Shown: in pieces, positions 10,950-20,485 of the stretch
How the letters are laid out: the number at the start of each line of letters is the position of its first letter
Position numbering within the stretch: position 1 is the stretch's first letter
Origin: Phialophora verrucosa
Lineage: Eukaryota > Ascomycota > Eurotiomycetes > Chaetothyriales > Herpotrichiellaceae
Direction: 5' to 3'
Assembly: GCA_002099365.1 (NCBI GenBank)
Contig: MSED01000003.1
Coordinates: 2,852,001 to 2,916,000 of the forward strand
DNA: 64,000 bases
Position numbers and translations under genes: made by a program
The notes under the pieces: generated by a model
The model's input: only the letters and a program-made list of their open reading frames with translations
What the model was told of the DNA's origin: nothing
Databases searched by the model: none

Positions 10950-12611
10950 TCAAGCTGGTGGGAGGAAGCACGCATATAGCCCGGCTTGGACCAAGGCATA
11001 TAGTACCATCCACCGGATAGCCAGCGAGACCTTTTTCGGCTCGTCCTGGAGCTTGCACGCCAGCCAGATATACCATAGCGGATACCCGGACGACAGTCTG
11101 GTGATGATTTGTACGTGATAACTCGTCAGTGCAAGGATCGCCAATACAAGTTGTGGTAGCGCGAGACTCATGATTAACCGCTTTTGCACAGATGAGACAG
11201 CTCCCGCTGAGGCTGAGGGCGAGGCCCAGGACATCCTTGGCGCCAAACGTGCCGGGTGCCGTAGAACATCGATCGCGGAATACATCAAGAGCCAAAGACA
11301 AGGGCCTGCCAGAAGAAACAACGGGAGATTCGACACCGTCCAGTAGCGAAACGGGCCCACGTTCCTAAGGCGTCTTGTTAGTATTGTCGCACGGCGCTAC
11401 GCGTTCGGAAACACACGTACCAGTAGTGAGACTGGACCCAGGTGAAGATTGAGGGCGGCGTCAGGTTGCACCACGGTCTCCTGTCATCAGGGCCGCGGCC
11501 ATAACAGTACTCCTGATAGGCCAGGAACTGCGGATACGCCAGTCCAACACCCACCAGGAGGCCACCGGCGCCGAGCGACGCGAGTTGAGCGAGCCGCGTC
11601 GTTGAAAGACCTTGAGACAGGATGCTCAGCGCTGCAGTGATGGCTTCGAGGAGGAACGGTATCCCAGCCAAGATCCCATTGCTTCGGACGACAGTGGCCG
11701 CGCATGGACTGAGACCGGCTAGCACCATCATGGCGGATCCAGCCACGGTCTGATTATTGTTGAACCGCCGAAGCGCATGGACAAAAGCGAGAAATCCAGA
11801 CATGGAGAGGAATGCGAACACACTTTCCCCATACGGGGCCGAGAGAAAGACGCCTGCAGGAGAGATGACGTGAAGAGCCGCGGCCTTGAGGGGCAGGTTG
11901 TAGTGGTCTGGGCATGGCATTCCCTCCACGAGCGCCTTGGTCAAAGCCCACAGCTGGACCACAGACAGGAAATGAGACACGTGAGATAGAACAACCCCGG
12001 CGAGCGTGGTGGACAGGAGTCTGTCGCTCACACCCAGCGCAGAAAGGCCTGAGATAGCGTCAGCAGAAAGAAATACAGAATGCCGGGTCTGGCACCATAC
12101 ATCTCGCGGTCCATGAAATCAGCGTGGACAAGCCAATGCCAAACGCCCACTCCTGCTCGAAGACGTGTCCCTGCTGGGACATGTGCGTGTAGTATACCGC
12201 ATCCCAGCGGACAAATTTCAGCCAGGAATTAGGCATCGATTCCGGCTCGTTGGACATGACATGGCTGTTTCCAGAGCGAGTCGACAGAAGACTCGTCGAC
12301 GTGTCGTATCCGGTACCGGGGGCGGTGAGAACGATGAGAGCAATCAGAGATTTCCAAGCAACAAAGAGGGTGAAGAGGGCGAGGATGGGCCGGTTCTGTC
12401 CACAGTTGGACCACAGCTTATTCATCCTTTCTGTATCACAGATTGAAGAGATTGTGTTGACACCGACTGCGTAGCTACAGAAGTCGGCGTTGGGGGCGGT
12501 GTTGGTGCTGTTTCGATCCGCCGGATTGCAATGCTCCGCCGTTGTTGCCGGGAAATCCGCCTCTAGTTTAGGCGACTGCCGCCGCTCTTGACGGCGATAC
12601 GATCTCGACAT
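10950..12611 (-). CDS. GPI18: GPI mannosyltransferase 2 (PIG-V family)
   Basis: Adds the second mannose to the GPI-anchor precursor on the ER lumenal side. Exons are 12611-12101, 12048-11421 and 11364-10950, giving 517 aa. Family marks are RWDAVYYTHMSQQGHVFEQEWAFG after the first helix, SPAGVFLSAPYGESVFAFLS, the polar loop QEYCYGRGPDDRRPWC, and FRYWTVSNLPLFLLAGP near the C terminus, with about nine hydrophobic helices. The intron at 12049-12100 splits a Cys codon and the one at 11365-11420 splits the Trp in SHYW. The N terminus is uncertain: ATG 12611 adds 62 low-complexity residues, while ATG 12425 (MNKLWSNCGQNRPILALFTLFVAWK) gives the more typical PIG-V start and a 455-aa protein. Further upstream the frame has only non-ATG starts. 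Confidence 0.93.
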
Positions 12612-12830
12612 GCTATAGAAACTCGTTCGTTGGGATAGTAAGGAGTTCAACAATGGTAGATGAGGCGGGATGCCCTTCCTATTCTTTAACCTATATCCTA
12701 CCAACAGCACCTACCTCGATTTATGCTTAGGTTAACGCTACCCTACTCGTTAGTCATTGTCAGGAAGAGGTCCACAGTCCCTCAGGGATTGCCCAAAAAG
12801 ACATTCGTGCCAGATCTTGGACCTCTTAGC

Positions 12831-13315
12831 TTATATTCTGTCTTGAACTAGCAGCAGTTCATGACGGGATGCCTTCAGTCGATTCTTGCGGCAACTGGAA
12901 TGAGCAACATAGGGTATCAAGCCTCCTTCACGGTCCGCGATATTGCATTCCACGCCCTCATTGTTGAGCAGTAATCTGACCATTGCTCCACGCATATGAT
13001 TTACTGGTACCCAGAGCGGTGCCCTTCCCTTCTTATCGCGAGCATTGAGCGAGAGCGACTCACATGCGTAGAGCTTCTCTTTGAAATTATGTTCCACCAT
13101 GAATGTCAAGTCACGGTACACGAAAACATGGAATACGACTACCCTCGCACATATTCCTTGTCGTGGCTGAAGCGGTGAACTTGGAAGATCAATTCTCTTC
13201 TGGCATCCTCGAATAAACTTCGCTTAATACAGTCCCATAGGTTGTTGGCACTGTCGTGGTGTGTGTGGGAGAGATGGTATTGCCAGGCATTAGATGCGTA
13301 ATCTAAGAACGGCAT
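12831..13315 (-). pseudogene. Relic of a NACHT/ankyrin (NLR-type) protein gene
   Basis: Two frames on the minus strand carry pieces of one protein type. At 13312-13139 one frame reads PFLDYASNAWQYHLSHTH and onward to DKEYVRG, then TAG (13141-13139); 'P(f/l)L.YA...W..Hl' is a common segment between the NACHT region and the ankyrin repeats of fungal NLR-like proteins. A second frame, 13121-12831, reads LNARDKKGRAPLW, then GAMVRLLLNNEGVECNIADREGG, a recognisable ankyrin repeat and a half (shown here in pieces) with lost consensus residues, ending in a stop. The move between frames needs a frameshift near 13120-13140, and no NACHT P-loop remains because the neighbouring gene starts within 100 bp. 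I therefore call a decayed fragment, not a gene. Confidence 0.65.
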
Positions 13316-13412
13316 CGCATCATACCGACAAAGCTAACCACTCTGGAGCACCAACATGTGTTGGTGGTTCCAAGGTCGGCTCTGACCCGTTCGTGCTTAT
13401 GGGTCATCGCCG

Positions 13413-14183
13413 TCAGACCGCTTCATTTCGTCCGGCGAGAGCACCAATCTCTATCTTTGCCCAGTACAACGGCTTCGAGCCCTTTCCGCCAGCACGATAT
13501 GCAAGTTGCACCAGACTCCCTCCCCGTGGAGGGTCCTCAAGGTCAATTCCAATCCACGCCAGTGCGCGTTCCTTCAAACTGAAATTCGGCTCGATCACAG
13601 GGAGCTCACTGTCTGTGACTAGGGCCTTGACATTGAAGTGGATATAATAACACCAGTTGTGCCATTCTCGGAGGGCGAAAGGAAAGATGGTTTCGCCGGT
13701 GATATTCAGTCTGCGGATCGGATTCAGCGGAGTGCCCATGTGGAATTGGTTGCCTCCGGCCCAGGGAGTGATCGCGGACTTGACGGAATCTGAAACGCTG
13801 TCATACAGGTCCTCGTGGATGACGATGCCTTTCCCAGGAGAGAAGACGACGCCGAATGCGCTGTCGTGGCCGAGTTCCTTCCCGTCGTCTGTGGTCGGGA
13901 TTCTCAGCCACCCCGCCTTCATGCAGTTGAATTGGTTGTCTGACTTGACTGATCGGCTTGTGCCGTATCCTGTGGTACACAAGTGCTCGCCTTTCGTGTG
14001 GTCAACGTGGAAACCTTTCGTGCAGATCTCTTCACCTTTTTCAGCCATATTGCCGTGGAGAAAATCGGATAACGTTGACCAATCGGTTATGGAGTCTGAT
14101 ACAGGTAGATAATGCCGTGCAGGGTTGTCGACAGGTATGAAAAGGTATGTGAGAGAGTGGGAAATGATGCTTGCAGGCATCAT
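13413..14183 (-). CDS. Hypothetical protein
   Basis: A single open exon of 256 aa starting at ATG 14183 (a second ATG follows at once). The composition is ordinary, with no strong signal peptide, no membrane helix and no coiled coil. It is relatively rich in Trp, His and Gly, with segments such as GFHVDHTKGEHLCTTGYG, WAGGNQFHMGTPLNPIRRLN and FALREWHNWCYYIHFNVKA. I do not recognise the family. It stands beside the NLR-type relic and is transcribed away from the CHAT gene, about 0.9 kb distant. The coherent composition and sensible start argue that it is real, but an upstream exon cannot be excluded. Confidence 0.55.
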   Translation of the reverse strand: MMPASIISHSLTYLFIPVDNPARHYLPVSDSITDWSTLSDFLHGNMAEKGEEICTKGFHVDHTKGEHLCTTGYGTSRSVKSDNQFNCMKAGWLRIPTTDDGKELGHDSAFGVVFSPGKGIVIHEDLYDSVSDSVKSAITPWAGGNQFHMGTPLNPIRRLNITGETIFPFALREWHNWCYYIHFNVKALVTDSELPVIEPNFSLKERALAWIGIDLEDPPRGGSLVQLAYRAGGKGSKPLYWAKIEIGALAGRNEAV

Positions 14184-15108
14184 CAGATATAGGCACCCTC
14201 CCGTTTGTCAGCTACCTTGTTTGCCTCGACAATCGAGGCATGCGAGTGACTTTCTTGGTCCCGCCGAAGTCCTCACTCCTGCATGACGGAGTCTGATCGC
14301 AAGCTGCCATGTCACCGCCGCGTGATTTGGAGTAGCGCTCCTGGCTCTCACGAGGTCTTTGTCTGCGCTGCCCCAGACGACGGGTTTGGTGAGGGGCATG
14401 AGACATAGTAGTTGCCCCATCGATAATTCAGTTCTTCCCCTAAAACCTCATTGAGGACCTCGCTCCGACCCAGAACCCCAGGGACTCGGTCAGGAGTTAT
14501 TACGCATATTGCAAGGTGTCAAGCACTTCAAGGTGGCCACCCGGCTAGCCCACCCATACGGACGCCTCAACTGAGCGAGCACCCATCAAGCAGCATCACA
14601 CATGCGCGTTCTCCAGCACAGAAACACCATGCATGATATGACGGATCAATGGCCTGCCGCTTTAATCAGGAATCTGATGACCCCGGCTCAACTTCGGCTC
14701 AGCCGCTGCTCAGCAATCGTCGAGAATGGAGTCAGAGCATGGACATAGCACAGACAGCCAGTGTATAACCAGCTCCCGAGACTTTTCCTGTCTATCTGTA
14801 AGTCAATAACACACGCCCCAGTACGACTGTTTCAAAATTGTCGTTGTTACGTCTGGGTTGGCGGGGGGATCCTGAGTTGCCTGGTTGCCTGGTTGCCTGG
14901 CCCTCTGCCAGTAACGTGGCACCTGTCATCAGGGATGTTCACACATCTAATCACGTCTGATGCCAATCCTATAGGAAATCCTTATGCAATCCTCTGCTCT
15001 ATCGATTTGCATTGATCTATTCCGACCATTCGGGTTTCTCTGTGATTGACCTCCTTCCAGTCACATTGATGAGAATGTACCATCCCGTACTGGTCGGATG
15101 CGAGCAAA
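14184..15108. other. Intergenic region between divergent hypothetical and CHAT genes
   Basis: It holds the presumed promoters of two divergent genes. No conserved ORF. A perfect three-copy repeat of GTTGCCTG lies at 14876-14899. Confidence 0.5.
14876..14899 (+). repeat. Three direct copies of GTTGCCTG
   Basis: Copies at 14876-14883, 14884-14891 and 14892-14899, about 210 bp upstream of the CHAT-gene start. Function unknown. Confidence 0.85.
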
Positions 15109-18100
15109 ATGGACCTCGAAGAAGCGAACCAGATCGTGGCTCAATCTATCCTGCTCCAGGAACTCGGGCACTATGCGTCGGCGACAAATCTGCTCACAGA
15201 GAGATCGACTACAAGTTCAAACACGTCTCTTAAAATCCTATCAGAGCTAGGGAAGTCGCTGCAAGGCCAAGGGTATTTTGGCCGCGCTCTCAAGGTTCTG
15301 CGAGACGGAATGGCCTCGCTTCCTCCATCAACAAATGATAAACCCCACGACTCTGTGTTGCGTCTTCAATTAGAGATGCAAATCTGTTTGCTCGAGCCTC
15401 TTGTCGATGGAAATTTTGGAAACAGCCTCTCACGATCTTCCAGCCTTTATCAAGACTACTGCCAGCTGTTGATGAGTGAGCCACAGTGCTCACCTTCGGT
15501 AAGAGGCCTTTGTTCCGGTACCGATCGTGACTAAAGACACTCATGACAGGCTTATTTGGAAATCACCCGTGCGAAGCTGTTGTTGTTAGCCAATGAATAT
15601 CATAGACCACAACAGCTTGAGACGTTCCAGTCCATTCTTGATCGCTTTGAAGAACTCTTCTCACCCTTGCTCGAGAGCACCCAGTACGCGGATGCATTTC
15701 TCCTTGCGAGGACCTTCAATTCAATTCTCACGTCAAAAGTCGGCAGGAGCCTGCGTGCAGCCAAACCGACATACCCTAATCGGTTGCTAGAATTGTTGAC
15801 GAATCATCCACACGTCCCGGGGTTGGTCAGAGCCAAGACCCTCCAGTCGATGGTCACACATAAAACGGACCTCGACGGCGCGACTTACCCTGACGAGGCA
15901 ATTGCGAAATTCGAAAACGAGGCGATTGGCCTTTTCAAAGCAAGTGGCCATAAATTCGGTGCAATAACCATGAAATTGCAGCAAGAATGTCGAAATATCA
16001 AGCGAAAGGATGAGGACTTGGACGAGACCTTGAAACGTATTATGGCAAGTTTTGAAGAACTGGAAGCGGTGGACAACATCCTCGAGCTTCAGATTGCCAT
16101 TAGGGTATTCGCAGAGGCTGTAGCCCCGTTCCACAATCTCGACTTTGATCTCAATCTGTCGAACAGAGCGCTCGAGGTCGCCGAGAGGTCAGAAGACTAC
16201 CTAACTCGCTGCCAGGGTTCCGTGAGCACCCTTGGTCGCTGGTTGTTAACTTCTGGCAGAGCGCCCACGGTGATCGAATCAGGCGAAACGCTCTTCGACT
16301 CGTTAGGGAAAACGGACGCCTACTTTTTGAAAGGGCTGCTCGCCCAGACGATCGCACAGGCCTACGTGCAACTTGAGGAGTTTGATAAATCCTCGTCTTG
16401 GGCAGATCAATGCGCCTTGGCGTGGAGTCACTGCTATCCTCGCGACAGAGCAGAGGCTGCTTCTGAGCAACTGCGGGCGAAGCTCCACCGTAACACTCCC
16501 TTGGACAGCGTCGACGAGATTATCGAAGACGCGCAGCAACAGATAAAAGAAGAGGAAGAAGCCGGGTTCTTCGGGCCTGCTATTGATAAACTACACTGGC
16601 TTTTCGTCTTTATGATGCCGAGGCGCGATCCGAGGATCGAAACCACCCTTCAGCACCTGGAAAGACTCCTAGAACGGCTACCGACCGATAACGCCGCAGA
16701 TAGAGAGATCAAGCAGGCGAACCTTCTTCAGAATATGTCCAATAAATTATTAGCCGAGGCGGCAAGCCGATCTGACACAGTCGTCGAGGAGCAATGCGAA
16801 GTGCTTCTTGAAAAAGCTGTCAAACTCTATCAGAAACACGGCAACACAGTTTTCGCGGCGAACACCCGTCAAATGCACGCCATGGTGATATTGTCCAAGT
16901 TCAAAAAATTCAGTACTCGTGAGATTCTTAGCCGGGCCTTGGACTTGTTCTCGATTTCTCTGGACGCATTTCGCGTCCTCGGTGTGAGTGCGATGAGCGT
17001 CTCAGCCGCGTATTGGTGCTCCTTCGTGCTGTTTGAGGCCTGGACGCGTGGGTGGGTGGACCATACGCCTGTGCTGAATGCTCTTTCAGGTGCAGAGGAA
17101 GAGCGAGCCGCCATGAGGACCGACACGTCCATCTTCGGGGCCTCGCAAGCCATCGCTCTGAAGCAAAGATTTGCAGGAGACGACAAGGTCAGGGACATCT
17201 ATCACCGAGCCTTGACAGTCTGTCTGACCCACCAGCTCTTCGAGGAGCTGTGGAGTTGGATTCAAAGAGGGAAAGCCCGAAGTGTTTCTGACCTCCTGGG
17301 ACTCGACACTGTAACTCCATTGATCATCAAGAGCCGAATCGACGCAGACCCTGCGACGAAAGAGCTGTTCGAAAAGGAACTTGACTTGATCACGGACTTG
17401 CAGCGCCCGGACAATGCGAGAAGGGCCAACGTGAGGGGGGATCTTTATATCCTGCGGTCAAAGATGCGAGAGTATCCGGTCCTGCAGAACCTGATGGACC
17501 TCCGCGAAGGCAAACCGAGGGCCCTTTCTCAAATGCACGAACTGGCAGCGTCAACCCAACTTCGGAAATACGGCAGCGTCATCTTCGCAGACTGGTTCAT
17601 GTTCAATGGCCGCATATTCGTCTGCACGGTCAAAAACCAAGGATCACCGTCCGTTTGGAGCTGCAACATCTCTCAACGAGCAGTCGAGGACTGGAAGGCA
17701 ACGTGGATTGACGGCCCAGACGGATTGTATCAAGACGAGCTCGACGAGGATGACGACGAATGTTGCTTACGCGAACTGGACGGCCTGGTCGACTTTGTCC
17801 CGCTCGTGTCCAAGCCTGGCGATCTTTTCGTGTGTTCAGCCTCCGGGGCGCTCCATTCGATCCCTCTTCATGCTTTATGGATCATGCAGGAGCCGCTGAT
17901 CGTCAGGAATCATGTCATCTACTGTGCCAGCCTCACTACTTTCGCACAGTGTTTTCAGCGGGCTGTGGAGACGGGGCCGAACACTGGTTCAAGCACGGTC
18001 TTTGCCGCGTACGAGGACGGTCCCGAGACATTGTTCTCCGAGAAAGAACAGGAGCGGATCTACTCTTCCGTGCAGGACCTTGGCTCGAGTCTGGACGCGG

Positions 18101-18630
18101 ACGTGTACTTTGGACCATCCGCCGAGAGATCACACTTTCAGCAGGCCATCCAACGCTCTGCCCTTTTCCACTTTCACGGGCACTGTCGGCTCGACAAGGC
18201 CGACGTGAGCGAGCAGGCGCTCGTGCTTCCGGGCGGGAACATGACCGTCAAGGATCTCTTTGGACTACAGCTGCACCAGCCGCACATCACGCTGATCGCG
18301 TGCAACTCCAGCACCCAAGGCATCTCGGCAGGTGACGAACCTCTCGGTCTTGTCACCGCTCTCCTCTGCGCCGGAGCGTCGTCTGTGCTCGGGACGTTGT
18401 GGCCAACGCACTCGAGCACGGGGCGGGCGTTCTCCAAGGTCTTCTATGAAAAGGTCAAAGAATGGGACGGAGACAACTTGAACTTCATCGACTTGGCCGC
18501 GGCTTTGAGGGCGGCGGCGCTTGACCTGCGGGCCGATAGACGAACCAGGAAACCGGCAGATTGGGCAGCATTCGTGCTGCACGGTTCGTGTTTCCGGACT
18601 AATCAATACAACCATAAAAATCTGGGCTAA
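15109..18630 (+). CDS. TPR-like helical repeat protein with C-terminal CHAT (caspase-like) domain
   Basis: Two exons (15109-15498, 15550-18630) give 1156 aa; the 51-nt intron joins Ser130 to Ala131. Residues 1 to about 780 are almost wholly alpha-helical with TPR-like features (for example NQIVAQSILLQELGHYASA, LGKSLQGQGYFGRALKVL, AYVQLEEFDKSSSWADQCAL). The C-terminal third, from about residue 800, is a CHAT domain, the HetF-associated relative of caspases. The likely catalytic pair is His1008 in FHFHGH and Cys1048 in LIACNSS, followed by GLVTALLCAGASSVLGTLWP, the segment that closes CHAT domains. Both catalytic residues are present, so the domain may be an active Cys protease. In bacteria CHAT proteases with TPRs act in gasdermin and type III-E CRISPR immunity; fungal targets are largely unknown. 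Neighbours include an NLR relic and an NLR-type hydrolase. Confidence 0.9.
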
Positions 18631-19283
18631 TTCATGACACTTTTGGTGGGACAGGCGTTGTACCCTGTGCTTGGCCTGTTGCGCGGACCAGCAGGCAGCC
18701 TTCATGCAAGGCAGAATGCCTTTCCCACTCACTGTATGTGTGTGTTAATTAATGTCTCTAGGTGCCTGACAGAACATGTTCGACCTTTCGTCGTATTAAT
18801 TATTCGTGCCTTGCCTGGACGAGTATAAATCCCTTGAAGAAGAGCTCGCTCTTGAGCGAGGCAGATATTAATTAGGAGACCGATTTCTCGAGGCTCCATC
18901 GTCTTGTCAAAGGCCAGTGCAGTAGCTCCAGCCTGCCGTAGAAGTACATAGGTCCAGTAACAATTAGGCTTCGTATGTAGGGGAGGTAGCACCGGGACCC
19001 CCATCACCACATGCTCCGCCTGGATGGATTCAGCCTCACCTCCTCTGTACTACGGAACATGGGCGTGCCTTTTCGGATGGGACAACAGCTACTGTAGCAA
19101 TTTCAAGCGGCAATTTCGAGTGCTGTTCACCCTCTAAATTTATGCGTGGGAACGTATTCTAAGTCCATCCTCGAGGTCCCGCTGCCTAGTCTGTCTGTCG
19201 GAGCTCGAATTGTCTCACCTCTCCCGTCACCCCTTGTCTCCCAGTGCAAACCCGAAAGTCGCGACAAGAAAGCCAGGATCGCA
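18631..19283. other. Intergenic region between the CHAT and DUF6601 genes
   Basis: It carries the 3' flank of the CHAT gene and the promoter of the next. The AT-rich word TTAATTA occurs several times between 18740 and 18880. No ORF of note; the DUF6601 frame is open upstream to 19146 only from a GTG. Confidence 0.5.
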
Positions 19284-20408
19284 ATGGGTGGCGTCTTCAA
19301 GCCCCCGTTTCGGCAGTCCGTCGAGATATGCCCGGACCCCGCCGACCTCGCCGTGGAAGGGGGCAAGACTACTATCCCTCCTCCTCCTCCCCCGAATGTG
19401 AACGCTCACGCTCACGCTCACGCTCATGCGGCGTCGACGCAACGACGCACCAAGGTTCTCTCGACCATCTACGTCGCTCGCGACGGCAGGATCCACTCCT
19501 CAGAAGACGACATCCGCCGCCACCTCCAGGCGGAGCTGGACCTCTCGCGCCTCAACGACGCCCACCACTTGCTCTGGTGGACGGGACGCCCCGTCCCCGC
19601 GCGACCGCTGCACCGCCAACGCACGCTGGGCCGCGAGATCGTCCCGACGGAGCAGTTCGACCTGCACCTCGTGTGGTCGGACAAGGGCATCTTCGTGAAA
19701 CCGCTGGCCCCGGTCTTTCTGAACCACGCCTTCTGGCAGGCGGAGCTGTGCCGCTCGCCCTCGCCCTCGCCCTCGCACGCGGATGACGCCGACGCCGCAC
19801 TGTCGCTGTCGCTGTACGAGAACGCGCGCGGCCTGCTGCTCTCGTACGTCTGGCTCGTGCGGTACGAGATCGACCTGGCCGTGGCGATCGAGGCGCGCCT
19901 GCTGCCCCAGGACACGCGGTGGGCGCAGTGGCAGGACTTTGTTCGCGACGTGCTGCGACACGTCGACCCGAACACGCTCGAGCACGTCAATCGACGGTTT
20001 GCGTACGGCGAGTTGCGCCTCAACCGGCTCAATCAGATCTACAGGTTCGCGCCGCAGTTCGCGGTGCACGGGTACTGGCTCCGCGGCTACGGCCTGGGGT
20101 ATAAGACGTACGGGTCGTTTTTCAACCGCTCGTTCGGCTGGCTCATCATCGTCTTCGCGTTCCTGTCCACCGTGCTCTCCGCGCTGCAGGTCGGGCTGGC
20201 CACGGGACGCCTGGGCAACGAGTCCGCATATCAGGCTCTCTCGGTCGGGTTTGCCTGCCTCTGCATCACCATCCCCGTGGTCTTTGCTCTCGGCGTGGCA
20301 TGGATGTTCGTCGCCGTCTTTCTGATCCACCTGTTCCAGACGCTTCGGTTCAACAGTAACTTGGAACAGAGGAGACTGTCATGGAAAAGAGAAGATCAAG
20401 ACGTCTAA
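19284..20408 (+). CDS. DUF6601 membrane protein
   Basis: A single exon of 374 aa from ATG 19284 (MGGVFKPPF). The N terminus is disordered with a run of six Pro and an Ala-His repeat (nucleotides about 19403-19430). The conserved body starts with a helix (RRHLQAELDLSRLNDAHHLL), then LGREIVPTEQFDLHLVW and KGIFVKPLAPVFLN, SYVWLVRYEIDLAVAIEARL, FAYGELRLNRLNQIYRF and the 'GY..YGSFF..F.W' segment. Two membrane hairpins follow: about residues 284-305 (FGWLIIVFAFLSTVLSALQVGLA) and about 318-352. This order matches the fungal family DUF6601, found only in filamentous ascomycetes and with no known function. It lies between the CHAT protein and the NLR-type hydrolase; any link is speculative. The antisense open frame over this GC-rich exon is a shadow. 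Confidence 0.85.
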   Translation: MGGVFKPPFRQSVEICPDPADLAVEGGKTTIPPPPPPNVNAHAHAHAHAASTQRRTKVLSTIYVARDGRIHSSEDDIRRHLQAELDLSRLNDAHHLLWWTGRPVPARPLHRQRTLGREIVPTEQFDLHLVWSDKGIFVKPLAPVFLNHAFWQAELCRSPSPSPSHADDADAALSLSLYENARGLLLSYVWLVRYEIDLAVAIEARLLPQDTRWAQWQDFVRDVLRHVDPNTLEHVNRRFAYGELRLNRLNQIYRFAPQFAVHGYWLRGYGLGYKTYGSFFNRSFGWLIIVFAFLSTVLSALQVGLATGRLGNESAYQALSVGFACLCITIPVVFALGVAWMFVAVFLIHLFQTLRFNSNLEQRRLSWKREDQDV

Positions 20409-20485
20409 ACTTTGGCGAGATGAGAAAAACGAATCGTATGTCAACCGACAAGTCTATCACTATCAATGGCTCGATTATTGACTAG

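Noticed and set aside
19500..20330. 276-codon antisense frame over the DUF6601 gene
   Set aside because: Shadow of a strongly GC3-biased exon; the sense frame matches a known family.
19284..20408. Idea that the gene beside CHAT is a gasdermin
   Set aside because: It fits the DUF6601 plan with two membrane hairpins; no gasdermin-type beta-rich N-terminal domain is seen.
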